NCBI RefSeq assembly: GCF_913773725.1
Contig: NZ_CAJYGK010000161.1
Location: forward strand, 62,001-126,000
DNA length: 64,000 nucleotides
Reading direction: 5' to 3'
Source of the DNA: an uncultured Aquabacterium sp.
GTDB lineage: Bacteria > Pseudomonadota > Gammaproteobacteria > Burkholderiales > Burkholderiaceae_C
Under the pieces are notes generated by a model. The model was not told the DNA's origin. It searched no databases and worked only from the letters and a program-made list of their open reading frames with translations. Of the stretch, positions 41,920 to 50,170 are shown one piece after another. Numbering within the stretch: position 1 is the stretch's first letter; every line of letters begins with the position of its first letter. The position numbers and the translations under genes are program-made.

Positions 41920-43257
41920 TCAAGCTGCGACGAATTCGTTCCATTTGCTGACCATGTACGTGTTCTCGTCCATGATCGCGTTCCAGCAGGCGATGCCGCC
42001 CATGCGCTGCTCGTAGCTGCCGCCATCGCGCACCTCGCCCTTCTTGGCGAGCACCTGGCCGGTGGGCGACTTGATGTCCTGCGCGGCGGGCTTGCCTTCC
42101 ATCCAGTAAGCCCACTCGTAGGCTTCCATCCTGGCCTTGGCGGTGTCGAGCACGGCGCTGTAGTAGCCCTGGCGGTTCAGGTAGGCGCCGGCCCAGCCAT
42201 CGAGGAACCAGTTGATGAATTCGTAGGCGGCATCGAGCTTCTTGCCCGACAGCGTGGCCGGGATGCCGAAGCCGGCGGCCCAGGCGCGGTAGCCTTCCTT
42301 GAGCGGCTGGAAGGTGCAGGCGATGCCCTTGGTGCGCACCGCCGTGACGGCGGGCGACCACATCGACTGGATCACGACCTCGCCCGACGACATCAGGTTG
42401 ACGGACTCGTTGAAGTCCTTCCACAGGCTGCGGAACTGGCCGGCACGCTTGGCTTCGATCAGGGTCTTGATCGTCAGGTCGATCTCGGCCTTGGTCATGT
42501 TGCCCTTGTCGGGGTACTTGTACAGGCCCATGGCCTCGACCACCATGGCCGCGTCCATGATGCCGATGGACGGGATGTTGAGGATGGCGGCCTTGCCCTT
42601 GAACTCGGGGTTGAGCAGTTCCTTCCAGCTGGTGATGGGCCGCTTGATGAGGTCGGGCCGGATGCCCAGCGTGTCGGCGTTGTACACGGTGGGGATCAGC
42701 GTCATGAACTGCGTCGGGGCCTTGGCGAAGGCCTTGCTCTTCTCGCCTTCCAGGAACATGACCTTCTTGGGCGCCGTGCCCTGGTCGCCGACCTTCTTGC
42801 CGTTGACCTCGCCACGGGTGAACAGCGGGGTGATCTTGTCGGCGTGCTTGATGCGCTTGACGTCGATGCCCTTCAGGTTGCCGGTGGGGATGATCTTCTT
42901 GAGGCTGAAGTACTCGGTGTCGATCAGATCGAAGCTGTTGGGCGCGGTGACGGCGCGCTTGGTGACGTCGTCGGTGGTGACGGGGATGTACTGGATCTTG
43001 ATGCCGGTGTCCGCCGCGAACTTCTCGGCAATGGCCTTGTCCTGGTTGACCGCGGTGCCCAGGTAGCGCAGCGTGATCGGGTCGGCCGCGTGGATGGCCG
43101 GGGCCCAGCCGCTGGCGAGGATGCCGCCGGCGCCGAGCAGGCCGCTCTTGAGCACGGTGCGGCGCGACAGGCCACAGGGAGACGCGTCGCTCGCCAGGGG
43201 GGTGCTGGGCGCGAGCGGCGCGCTCTGGCAGGCTTGGTCTTCGGGATCACGGGACAT
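41920..43257 (-). CDS. potD: PotD/PotF-like periplasmic substrate-binding protein with Tat signal
   Basis: A 445-residue binding protein of the spermidine/putrescine class. A Tat signal, LSRRTVLKSGLLGAGGILAS, lies near residues 30-50, so the protein is exported folded. The mature part begins around ADPITLRYLG. Typical two-lobe features include TDDVTKRAVTAPNSFDLIDTEYFSLKKI and GEVVIQSMWSPAV. GGAG lies just before ATG 43257. It is longer than E. coli PotD (348) because of the N-terminal extension and extra loops. Polyamine specificity is inferred from the family; the racemase in the operon hints at a different ligand. Confidence 0.88.
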   Translation of the reverse strand: MSRDPEDQACQSAPLAPSTPLASDASPCGLSRRTVLKSGLLGAGGILASGWAPAIHAADPITLRYLGTAVNQDKAIAEKFAADTGIKIQYIPVTTDDVTKRAVTAPNSFDLIDTEYFSLKKIIPTGNLKGIDVKRIKHADKITPLFTRGEVNGKKVGDQGTAPKKVMFLEGEKSKAFAKAPTQFMTLIPTVYNADTLGIRPDLIKRPITSWKELLNPEFKGKAAILNIPSIGIMDAAMVVEAMGLYKYPDKGNMTKAEIDLTIKTLIEAKRAGQFRSLWKDFNESVNLMSSGEVVIQSMWSPAVTAVRTKGIACTFQPLKEGYRAWAAGFGIPATLSGKKLDAAYEFINWFLDGWAGAYLNRQGYYSAVLDTAKARMEAYEWAYWMEGKPAAQDIKSPTGQVLAKKGEVRDGGSYEQRMGGIACWNAIMDENTYMVSKWNEFVAA

Positions 43258-43351
43258 GGTGGGCTCTCCAGGTTGGGTTGACAGGAAAAGGGATCCCCGC
43301 AGGCTCAGCACATGAGCCTGTTCGGTGGTGAAGATCGGGTTGGGGGGCGCT

Positions 43352-44401
43352 TCAGGCCGCGAGGCGGTGCAGATCGGCTTCGGCCCAGTGCACGCGGGCG
43401 CGTTCGCCGGGCTGCCAGGCTCGGGCGGCGTAGTCGGCTTCGCCCAGCACGACGTTGAGCTCGCCCTCACCGGGCAGCGCATCGCCCTTGAGCGTGACGA
43501 GCACGTAGGTGCCCTGGTATTCGACGCCGGTGACGGTGGCGCCCAGGCCCCCTGCCCCGCCGGCCTCGTCCAGCAGGCGGGTCTTGTCGGTGCGCACGGC
43601 GACCTTGGCCTGGTCCAGCGGCAGCACGTTGTGCCCACCGATGAAACGGGCCACGAACTCGGTGCGCGGCGCATTGAAGACCTCGCGCGGGCTGCCATCC
43701 TGTTCGATGCGGCCGGCGTTCATCACCACGATCTGGTCGGCCAGGGCCATGGCCTCTTCCTGCGAGTGGGTGACGTGGATGAAGGTCATGCCCAGGCTCT
43801 TCTGCCAGGCCTTGAGTTCGGCCCGCATGCGGATGCGCAGAAAGGGGTCGAGCGCCGAGAGCGGTTCGTCGAGCAGCAGCACACGCGGCTCGGTGATGAG
43901 GGCGCGGGCCAGCGCCACGCGCTGCTGCTGGCCGCCGGACATCTCGGCCGGCTTGCGCGCGGCCAGGTGCTGCAGCGACACACGCTCGAGCAGGTCCATC
44001 GCGCGCTGCTGGCGGGTGGCCTTGTCCACACCGCGCATCTTCAGGCTGAAGGCCACGTTGTCGAGCGCACTGAGGTGCGGGAATAGCGCGTAGCTCTGGA
44101 ACATCATGGCCGTGCCGCGCGCCGAGGCCGGCAGGTTGGTGATGTTGCGGCCACCCAGGATGATGTCGCCGGCGCTGGCGCCTTCATGGCCGGCAATCAT
44201 GCGCAGCGTGGTCGTCTTGCCGCAACCCGACGGGCCGAGCAGGCAGCAGTAGTGGCCCGCCGCGATGTGGAGGTCGATGCCTTGCACGGCGACCGGCGCA
44301 TCGGGACCCTCGCCATAGCGCTTGACCAGCTGCACCAGTTCAAGGTCGGGCTGGCTGGCCATGGTGGCCAGACGCTGGTCGTGCAAGGAAGGGGAAGACA
44401 T
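43352..44401 (-). CDS. potA: polyamine-type ABC transporter ATPase, PotA-like
   Basis: A 349-residue ATP-binding subunit and first gene of the operon. Walker A is LLGPSGCGKTTTLRMIAG near residue 54, the Q-loop is MMFQSYALFPHLS, the signature is MSGGQQQRVALARAL, Walker B is VLLLDEPLSALDP, and the H-loop is FIHVTHSQEEA. A C-terminal TOBE-type domain (about 260-349) is usual for PotA proteins. The ATG at 44401 is preceded by GAGG. A sigma-54-type promoter lies 42-57 bases upstream. Confidence 0.93.
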   Translation of the reverse strand: MSSPSLHDQRLATMASQPDLELVQLVKRYGEGPDAPVAVQGIDLHIAAGHYCCLLGPSGCGKTTTLRMIAGHEGASAGDIILGGRNITNLPASARGTAMMFQSYALFPHLSALDNVAFSLKMRGVDKATRQQRAMDLLERVSLQHLAARKPAEMSGGQQQRVALARALITEPRVLLLDEPLSALDPFLRIRMRAELKAWQKSLGMTFIHVTHSQEEAMALADQIVVMNAGRIEQDGSPREVFNAPRTEFVARFIGGHNVLPLDQAKVAVRTDKTRLLDEAGGAGGLGATVTGVEYQGTYVLVTLKGDALPGEGELNVVLGEADYAARAWQPGERARVHWAEADLHRLAA

Positions 44402-44442
44402 GGTGGAGGCCTCGGCAGGATGCGGCAGACGGCTTCACATAG

Positions 44443-44458
44443 CGCAAAGGCCGTGCCA
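44443..44458 (-). promoter_or_regulatory. sigma-54 (RpoN) promoter of the potA operon
   Basis: Minus strand reads TGGCACG-GCCT-TTGCG, matching the consensus TGGCACG-N4-TTGC(A/T) at every key position, including GG-N10-GC. It lies 42-57 bases before the potA ATG, placing transcription start near 44432. RpoN promoters need an enhancer-binding protein acting from upstream sites. Confidence 0.75.
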
Positions 44459-44530
44459 GCGAGTTTTGGCCGCAGAACCCCGCTGATCCGGCCTTCTTGA
44501 GCGCGCAAGCGCCTGGGCTTGGTGCGCCAC

Positions 44531-44596
44531 GCACCAGATTGCATACAAAACCTGCACCAGATTGCATACAAAAAGCGCACCGTTTTGCATACATCA
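44531..44596. repeat. three 23-bp-spaced direct repeats, putative upstream activating sites
   Basis: Two identical 20-bp copies, GCACCAGATTGCATACAAAA (44531-44550 and 44554-44573), and a third diverged copy (44577-44596) share TTGCATACA. The period is exactly 23 bp, about two helical turns. The core TTGCATACAA is a near-palindrome similar to FadR/GntR-type operators. The block lies about 99-164 bp upstream of the predicted potA transcription start, a normal place for enhancer sites. Confidence 0.8.
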
Positions 44597-44760
44597 AGGG
44601 CACTTTCCTCCTCCCGAGGTGGGCCCGCCATCACCCGAATGGATGAAACGGAACGCGACAGTCGGGATGGGTGGGGCCTCTGGTTTGCGCTATACCCGGC
44701 TTGCCGCCTGGCGGAAAAGTCGCCCGGCCTCAACACGATAAAGAAACAAGGAGTGCTTCC

Positions 44761-45675
44761 ATGTCCATCCGCCTGCCTGCGGTCGCCCCGCTGGTCTTGT
44801 CCATCGGCCTTGCCGCGGCCCTGCCCGCGCTGGCCGCCAGCCCTGAGGTGCTGCGCGCGAGCGCGGCCCTCACCGACCTGCAATTGACCGTGCGCAGCCT
44901 GGCCGACCTGTCGCCCCAGCCGGGCGTGGTGGCAGGCGGGTTCACGCTGAGCGTCTTCGACAACGATCCGGCCGTGCCCACCTGGTCGGACAGCCTGCTG
45001 CCGGCCAGCCCGCTGAGCTACGCAGGAAGCCAGGGCCACGTCGAGGTCGGCCCCGACGGGATCCGCGCCGAGACGGCTGCCTCGCTGGACGACGTGGTGG
45101 GGACGCCCGGCGGCCTGCATTTCAGCAGCTCGCCCGTGGTGGGGCCCGACGTCTGGTCGCTGATGGACCGCCCGCACGTCATGGTGGCCGCCGGTTCACT
45201 GGTGACCCTGTCCGGCGTGCTGACCGTGAGCTACACGCTGGACGCGCAGCCGGTGGCGGACTGGGCCGCCGCGCAGGGCAATGTGCTGGACTGGCAGCTG
45301 GCCTTCGGGGCAGACCGCCTGTTGTTCAGCATGAACTGGTCGGCCTTCTCGGCGGATTCGGATGTGTTCAATGCCTCGGCCACGGTGGACCTGACCACGC
45401 CGTACAACCTGGTGGGCAGCACCGATCCGAGCCTGTCGTTCAGCACGACCATGGTCAAGCCATTCAACCTGACGTTGGTCAACACGACCGACCAGGAGGT
45501 GGCCGTGATGCTGGACATGGGGGTGGCCGCGCGGACCACCACGTCGTTCTACGTGACGCTGGACACGCCGCCTGCCGTGCCCGAGCCGGCCACCTGGGTC
45601 CTGATGCTCGCCGGGGTGGCCGGGCTGGGCTGGCGCGCGTCATCCCGACGCGCGCGACTTGCGCTTACTGCTTGA
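44761..45675 (+). CDS. PEP-CTERM exported protein
   Basis: A 304-residue exported protein with a signal peptide (LVLSIGLAAALPALAA) and sorting tail VPEPATWVLMLAGVAGLGW followed by SSRRARLALTA. The body is beta-rich with many Ser, Thr, Val and Asp residues and no known domain. AAGGAG lies 7 bases before ATG 44761. Its last 11 bp overlap the convergent YceI gene. It sits divergently from the polyamine-type operon across the repeat-bearing control region. Confidence 0.85.
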   Translation: MSIRLPAVAPLVLSIGLAAALPALAASPEVLRASAALTDLQLTVRSLADLSPQPGVVAGGFTLSVFDNDPAVPTWSDSLLPASPLSYAGSQGHVEVGPDGIRAETAASLDDVVGTPGGLHFSSSPVVGPDVWSLMDRPHVMVAAGSLVTLSGVLTVSYTLDAQPVADWAAAQGNVLDWQLAFGADRLLFSMNWSAFSADSDVFNASATVDLTTPYNLVGSTDPSLSFSTTMVKPFNLTLVNTTDQEVAVMLDMGVAARTTTSFYVTLDTPPAVPEPATWVLMLAGVAGLGWRASSRRARLALTA

Positions 45676-46240
45676 TCGCTTCGATCTGGATGACAAGCTT
45701 GACGTCGTCCGGGATGTTGGGCACGCCATAGCTCATGCCGTAGGCGCTGCGCTGGATGGTGGTGACGAAGTCGCCACCGCACACCTCGCGCTGGATGCGC
45801 GGGTTCTGGTAGCAGCCATAGCCTTCGGCCTTCAGCGTGACGGGCTGGCTCTTGCCCAGCAGCGTCAGGGTGCCTTCCACGGCCGTCACCTTCTCACCGT
45901 CGAACACCAGCTTGTCGCTCTTGAACGTGGCGGTGGGGAAGGCTTCGCTGTTGAAGAAGTCCTTGCTCTTGAGGTGGCCGTCGAACGGGCCCACGCCGGT
46001 GCTGATCGAGCCGGTTTCGATCGTGATGTCGACCGAACCCTTCTTGGCTTCCTTGTCCAGCACGATGGTGCCGCTCTTCTTGTCGAAGCGGCCGCGGGCG
46101 GTGGAGGTGCCGAAGTGCTTGGCCTCGAACGTGACGAAGGTGTGCGTCGGGTCGATGTTGTAGGTGGCGGGGGCAGCGTGGGCCACGGAGGTCAGCACAG
46201 CGGCCGCAGCGGCCAGGGTCGAGAGGGCAAGACGGGTCAT
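45665..46240 (-). CDS. YceI family periplasmic protein
   Basis: A 191-residue exported lipocalin-like protein that in the family binds isoprenoid quinone-type ligands. The signal peptide ends VAHAAP. The YceI signature starts TYNIDPTHTFVTFEAKHFGTS and includes FDGHLKSKDFFNSEAFPTATF. Two Cys (YGCYQNPRIQREVCGG) near residue 150 could form a disulphide. AGGAG lies before ATG 46240. It is the last gene of an operon with a second YceI protein and cytochrome b561. Confidence 0.9.
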   Translation of the reverse strand: MTRLALSTLAAAAAVLTSVAHAAPATYNIDPTHTFVTFEAKHFGTSTARGRFDKKSGTIVLDKEAKKGSVDITIETGSISTGVGPFDGHLKSKDFFNSEAFPTATFKSDKLVFDGEKVTAVEGTLTLLGKSQPVTLKAEGYGCYQNPRIQREVCGGDFVTTIQRSAYGMSYGVPNIPDDVKLVIQIEAIKQ

Positions 46241-46311
46241 GCAGGGCTCCTGAAATGGGGTGCGCAGGGCACCGTTGAACAAAAGGGTTGAGTGAAGCTT
46301 GGGGGGGCGGT

Positions 46312-46926
46312 TCAAAGGGCGGGAACGCCCTTGAGCGCCAGCTTGAACTTGACCTGGACTTCGTTGGCGACGATGGACGGATCGCCCCAGTCGCCGCCGC
46401 CCACGTTGAAGTCCAGGCGCTTGAGGGTGAAGCCGCCCGCGGCCGTGGTCACGCCGGCGGCCTGCGTCAGCTGCACGGGCACGACCAGGTCACGGGCCTG
46501 TCCCTTGATGGTGAGCTTGCCCGCCACGTCGAAGCGGCCCGGGCCGGTGGGCTTGATGGCCGACGACTGGAACGTGGCCTTGGGGAACTTGACCGTGTTG
46601 AACCAGTCCGGCTTGGCCAGTTCGGCATCGGTTTCGGCGTTGATGGCCACGCTGCCCAAGTCGATCGTGAACGCGACCTGGCTGGCCTGCGGGGCCTTGG
46701 GGTTGAAATTGCTCTGAACGCTGAAGGCCTTGAAGCGGCCGTTGAGCGGCACGCCCAGCTGCTTGGCCACGAAGGTGACCTCACTCTGGGCAGGCACCAG
46801 GGTCTGGGCTGCGGGGGCGGCCGCGGCGTTCTGGGCCTGGGCAGGCACAGCGGCGGCGAACAGCGCCATGGCGGCCACGGCGGCCGGTGCCAGAAGGCGT
46901 CCACGCAGGCGGAGGGAGGCAGACAT
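46312..46926 (-). CDS. YceI family periplasmic protein, second copy
   Basis: A 204-residue YceI-like exported protein. The signal peptide is Ala-rich (AAVAAMALFAAAVPAQAQ). The body contains PAQSEVTFVAKQLGVPLNGRFKAF, FNTVKFPKATFQSSAI and GKLTIKGQARDLVVPVQL, which are YceI signatures. It is diverged from the first copy, so they are old paralogues. AAGGA lies 9 bases before ATG 46926. It lies 35 bases after the cytochrome b561 gene. Confidence 0.9.
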   Translation of the reverse strand: MSASLRLRGRLLAPAAVAAMALFAAAVPAQAQNAAAAPAAQTLVPAQSEVTFVAKQLGVPLNGRFKAFSVQSNFNPKAPQASQVAFTIDLGSVAINAETDAELAKPDWFNTVKFPKATFQSSAIKPTGPGRFDVAGKLTIKGQARDLVVPVQLTQAAGVTTAAGGFTLKRLDFNVGGGDWGDPSIVANEVQVKFKLALKGVPAL

Positions 46927-46961
46927 CGGTCGGATTCCTTTCGAGGGACGGAAGCGGGGGA

Positions 46962-47516
46962 TCAGGCGCGGCCGGGACGCATGCGGTCCAGCAGGCCATC
47001 GCGGTCGATGAACTGGTGCTTGAGCGCGGCGGCCACGTGCACGGCCACGAGGCCGATCAGGCCCCAGGCGGCCAGGGCATGCAGGGGCTTGAGCACCGCG
47101 GCCAGGTCGTCGCTGACAGGCACCCAGTCGGGCAGCGGCAGCACGCCGAACCACACGATGGGAAAGCCCTTGGCCGAGCTGTAGGCCCAGCCCAGCAGGG
47201 GCACAGCGAAGAACAGCAGGTACATCAGGTGGTGGGTGCCGTGGTGGGCCGCACGCTGCCAGCGCGGCATGGCGGCTTCGATGCGGGCCGGCAAGGCCGG
47301 CGGGCGGTGCGTGAGGCGCCACAGCAGGCGCAGCACCGACAGCGCCAGAATGGTCACGCCCGCCCACTTGTGCCAGTTGATGAGCTTGAGCTTGGCCGGT
47401 GAGAACGGCAGGTCATCCACATACAGCCCCACCGCGAAGGCGCCCAGGATGCCGATGGCGAGCAGCCAGTGCAGCGCGATGGCGGTCAGGGTGTAGCGGC
47501 GGGTGGCCTGGGACAT
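46962..47516 (-). CDS. cytochrome b561 (prokaryotic, YceJ-like)
   Basis: A four-helix inner-membrane di-heme b-type cytochrome, 184 residues. Candidate heme ligands are His in ALHWLLAIG (helix 1), NWHKWAG (helix 2), HHGTHHLMY (helix 3) and VHVAAALKHQF (helix 4). It is the first gene of an operon with two YceI proteins, the same pairing as yceJ-yceI in E. coli, which suggests quinone-linked redox transfer to a periplasmic carrier. GGAG lies before the ATG. Confidence 0.9.
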   Translation of the reverse strand: MSQATRRYTLTAIALHWLLAIGILGAFAVGLYVDDLPFSPAKLKLINWHKWAGVTILALSVLRLLWRLTHRPPALPARIEAAMPRWQRAAHHGTHHLMYLLFFAVPLLGWAYSSAKGFPIVWFGVLPLPDWVPVSDDLAAVLKPLHALAAWGLIGLVAVHVAAALKHQFIDRDGLLDRMRPGRA

Positions 47517-47660
47517 GGGTGAACTCCGGTTTGCGAGGGTCTGATGGCAGTGTGCCCGCCGTGTCGTGAAATCGGTTGAGGCTGGTTCACGCCTCGTTTC
47601 AGGAAATTTGAACAGTGGGGCACACCCTGGGGCGATTCTGCGTATGACCCGTTAAAGCTT

Positions 47661-47695
47661 GGGTGGTTTCGTCCGAAACCTCCGATGTACCACCC
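47661..47695 (+). other. mutually exclusive hairpins in the leader of the first GGDEF gene
   Basis: GGTTTC (47665-47670) pairs with GAAACC (47675-47680), while GGGTGGT (47661-47667) could instead pair with ACCACCC (47689-47695). The two pairings share bases 47665-47667. The gene lacks a clear ribosome-binding site, so the structure might affect translation. Confidence 0.3.
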
Positions 47696-47717
47696 TGGCT
47701 TTTCGGCCAGCTTCGCC

Positions 47718-48869
47718 ATGCACGGCATCATCGACCTCATTCTCGGCACGGACCCCAAGCAGCGGCTGCGGATCAAGCGCTCGCTGATGGCGGCCAACGT
47801 GTTCGTGGCCTGCATCGGCCTGCAGGTCTACGCGTGCCTGGTCGGCCTGATGAACCGCGACGAGGCCCAGGCTCTGTCGACGCTGATCGTGGCCAACATC
47901 GCCTTCTGGTACGCCCTGCTGCGCTCGGGTCTGAACCTGCGCTGCAACGACCCGGCCCTGACGCTGCCGCAGATCATGGCGGCCCTCACCATCATCGTGG
48001 GCGCCTATGCCACCACCGGCGCCGCCCACGGGGCCGTGATGATGCTGCTGACCCTGGTGCTGGTGTTCGGCATCTTCAACCTCAAACCGCAGGCGGCCCG
48101 GCTGGCCAGCGGCTACACGGTGGTGCTGATGGGGCTGGCCATTGCCTACAAGGTGAACACCGACCCGGGGCTCTACCCGCTGCGCCTGGAGTTCGTGCAC
48201 TTTGCACTGGTGGTGGCCATCGTGCCGACGATCTCGACGCTGGCCGCACAGCTCAGCAGCATGCGCGCCCGCCTGCAGACACAGAAGAACGAGCTGGCCC
48301 ATGCGCTGACCCGCATCCAGATCCTGGCCACGCGCGACGAGCTGACCGGGCTGGTGAACCGTCGGCACATGATCGAGGTGATCAACCAGCATCAGAAGCG
48401 CCTGCAGCGCTCGGGGCACCACCGCTTCTGCCTGGCGCTGCTCGACATCGACCATTTCAAGCGGATCAACGACGCCCATGGCCATGGCGTGGGCGACGAG
48501 GTGTTGCGCGGCTTCGCGCAGACGGCCCAGCAGGCACTGCGGGAAACCGATGTGCTGGCGCGCTGGGGTGGCGAGGAGTTTCTGGTGCTGCTCAATGACA
48601 CGACGCAGGAGCAGGCGCTCGCCGGTCTGGAGCGCATCCGCGAGGCGGTGACTGGCACCACGATCTCGCCCTCGGTACCTGAGCTGAAGCTCACGTTTTC
48701 CGCGGGGCTGACGCCGTATGTCGACGACGAGCCGCTGGACCAGTGCGTGGACCGCGCCGACCGCGCGCTCTACGCTGCCAAAGCGGGCGGCCGCAATTGC
48801 ACCGTGGTGCACGAGGGTCCGCCGCGCACCATCCACGCCCTGCACCGTGCAGGCGCAGAGCGAGGCTGA
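47718..48869 (+). CDS. membrane diguanylate cyclase (GGDEF), first of a tandem pair
   Basis: Makes cyclic di-GMP from two GTP. It has 383 residues: about five to six membrane helices in residues 20-190, a short coiled linker (MRARLQTQKNELAHALTRIQ), then a GGDEF domain. The active site is RWGGEEFLVLL with the inhibitory site RETD five residues upstream, and DELTGLVNRRHM starts the domain. ATG 47718 aligns with the start of the downstream paralogue; ATG 47685 is also open. No phosphodiesterase domain is present. The next gene, a close paralogue, starts 6 bases after the stop. Confidence 0.88.
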   Translation: MHGIIDLILGTDPKQRLRIKRSLMAANVFVACIGLQVYACLVGLMNRDEAQALSTLIVANIAFWYALLRSGLNLRCNDPALTLPQIMAALTIIVGAYATTGAAHGAVMMLLTLVLVFGIFNLKPQAARLASGYTVVLMGLAIAYKVNTDPGLYPLRLEFVHFALVVAIVPTISTLAAQLSSMRARLQTQKNELAHALTRIQILATRDELTGLVNRRHMIEVINQHQKRLQRSGHHRFCLALLDIDHFKRINDAHGHGVGDEVLRGFAQTAQQALRETDVLARWGGEEFLVLLNDTTQEQALAGLERIREAVTGTTISPSVPELKLTFSAGLTPYVDDEPLDQCVDRADRALYAAKAGGRNCTVVHEGPPRTIHALHRAGAERG

Positions 48870-48875
48870 GCGACC

Positions 48876-50036
48876 ATGCGAAAAGGTTGGCGGGCCCTCA
48901 ACGACCTCGTGCTCGGCGCCGATCGCCGGGTGCGCGAGCGCGTGCGGCTGTCGATGATCGCCGTGTGGGGCTACAGCGTGAGCTCGGTGCTGCTGGTCTA
49001 TGCCATGCACATCGGCCTGGTGGAGCGGGGGCCGGGCGAAGCATTGATGGCCTACATGTGGATCGGCATGTCGACCTTTTACCTGCTGGTGCGCAGCAAC
49101 TGGTCGAGCCGGATGGGCAGCCCCGGGATGGACCTGCCGCAGTGTCTGTATGCGCTGGGCGCCATCCTGTTTGCCTATGCCATCACCGGGCCGGTGCGCA
49201 GTTCGGTGTTGATGATGATTGCGCTGGTGCTGGTGTTCGGGATGTTCACGCTGTCGGCACGGCAGGTGTTCGTGATGGGTGCGGCCACGGTGCTGGGCCT
49301 GGGCGGCGTGATGGCGGCCATGGTCCACATCGACCCGGTGACCTTCGACCCGCGGCTGGAGCTGATCAAGTTCGTGCTGGCCGCCAGCACGCTGCCGGCC
49401 GTGTCGGCGGTGGCCTTCTACGTGGCCCAGGTGCGGGCCCGGCTGGTGCAGCAGAAGGCGGAGCTGCGCCACGCGCTGGACCTGTTGCAGGAGATCGCCA
49501 CGCGCGACGAGCTCACGGGCCTGGTCAACCGGCGGCACATGCTCGCGCTGATCGACAAGGAAATGCAGCGCCAGCAGCGCACGGGCGAAGGCTTCTGCCT
49601 GGCGCTGATGGACCTGGACCACTTCAAGCGCATCAACGACCAGCACGGCCACCAGGCCGGTGACGCCGCGCTGCGGCACTTTGCCGAGACGGCCCGCCAG
49701 GTGCTGCGCCAGACGGACACCCTGGCCCGGTGGGGCGGCGAGGAGTTCCTGCTGATGCTGCCCAGTCCGGAGCCCGGCCCGGTCGGCGCCGAGCTGGCGC
49801 TGGCCCGTATCCGAGATGAGCTGCAGGCTCGGCCCGTGAGCGACATCGGGCTGAAGCTCGGGTTTTCTGCCGGGGTGACCGAGCACCCGGCCGGCGAGCC
49901 GCTGGATGCCACGCTGGAGCGTGCGGACAAGGCCCTGTACGCTGCCAAGGCCGCGGGCCGGCAGCGCACCGAGGTGCTGCCGGCCACGTCGCGTCAGCCC
50001 CGGGAGCGCCCTCTGGCAGAGCAGCCGCATCTGTGA
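48876..50036 (+). CDS. membrane diguanylate cyclase (GGDEF), second of a tandem pair
   Basis: A 386-residue paralogue of the preceding gene with the same plan: about six N-terminal membrane helices, a coiled linker, and a GGDEF domain with active site RWGGEEFLLML and I-site RQTD. DLDHFKRINDQHGHQAGD supplies substrate and metal contacts. The membrane sensor has diverged more than the catalytic part, suggesting a duplication followed by sensory specialisation. It is probably cotranscribed with the first gene and may feed c-di-GMP to exopolysaccharide control. Confidence 0.9.
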   Translation: MRKGWRALNDLVLGADRRVRERVRLSMIAVWGYSVSSVLLVYAMHIGLVERGPGEALMAYMWIGMSTFYLLVRSNWSSRMGSPGMDLPQCLYALGAILFAYAITGPVRSSVLMMIALVLVFGMFTLSARQVFVMGAATVLGLGGVMAAMVHIDPVTFDPRLELIKFVLAASTLPAVSAVAFYVAQVRARLVQQKAELRHALDLLQEIATRDELTGLVNRRHMLALIDKEMQRQQRTGEGFCLALMDLDHFKRINDQHGHQAGDAALRHFAETARQVLRQTDTLARWGGEEFLLMLPSPEPGPVGAELALARIRDELQARPVSDIGLKLGFSAGVTEHPAGEPLDATLERADKALYAAKAAGRQRTEVLPATSRQPRERPLAEQPHL

Positions 50037-50170
50037 GACAGTGCGGGCATCACACCGGACGGGAGCCGCCACCTTCCCGCCCCCGTGGATGCAATGGAGG
50101 ACGCGGCGCAGCCAGCACCCAGATGCGGCAGGCCGTGCGAGGTGGCGCCCCGTCTTGATCGATTGCCGTC

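Larger units (their letters stand above)
44402..44760. promoter_or_regulatory. divergent control region potA / PEP-CTERM gene
   Basis: A 359-bp gap with no coding frame. It holds a near-perfect sigma-54 promoter facing potA (44443-44458), three 23-bp direct repeats (44531-44596) centred between the genes, an inverted repeat GGTGC-N5-GCACC (44521-44535), and a weak GG-N10-GC match (44675-44688) facing the PEP-CTERM gene. The layout looks like a shared upstream activating region. Confidence 0.6.

Noticed and set aside
39908-42016. 702-residue open frame on the plus strand opposite potB and the porin
   Set aside because: Antisense to real genes with clear motifs; low-complexity His/Asp/Gly composition.
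44521-44535. GGTGC-N5-GCACC as an NtrC site
   Set aside because: NtrC sites have the opposite order, GCACC-N5-GGTGC.
44531-44596. Direct repeats as a possible CRISPR array
   Set aside because: Gaps between 20-bp units are only 3 bp, there are just three copies, and no cas genes are near; a protein-binding array fits better.
47652-50072. 806-residue open frame on the minus strand across both GGDEF genes
   Set aside because: Shadow of two well-supported cyclase genes in GC-rich DNA; composition is His/Gln/Arg-rich with no domain or start signal.
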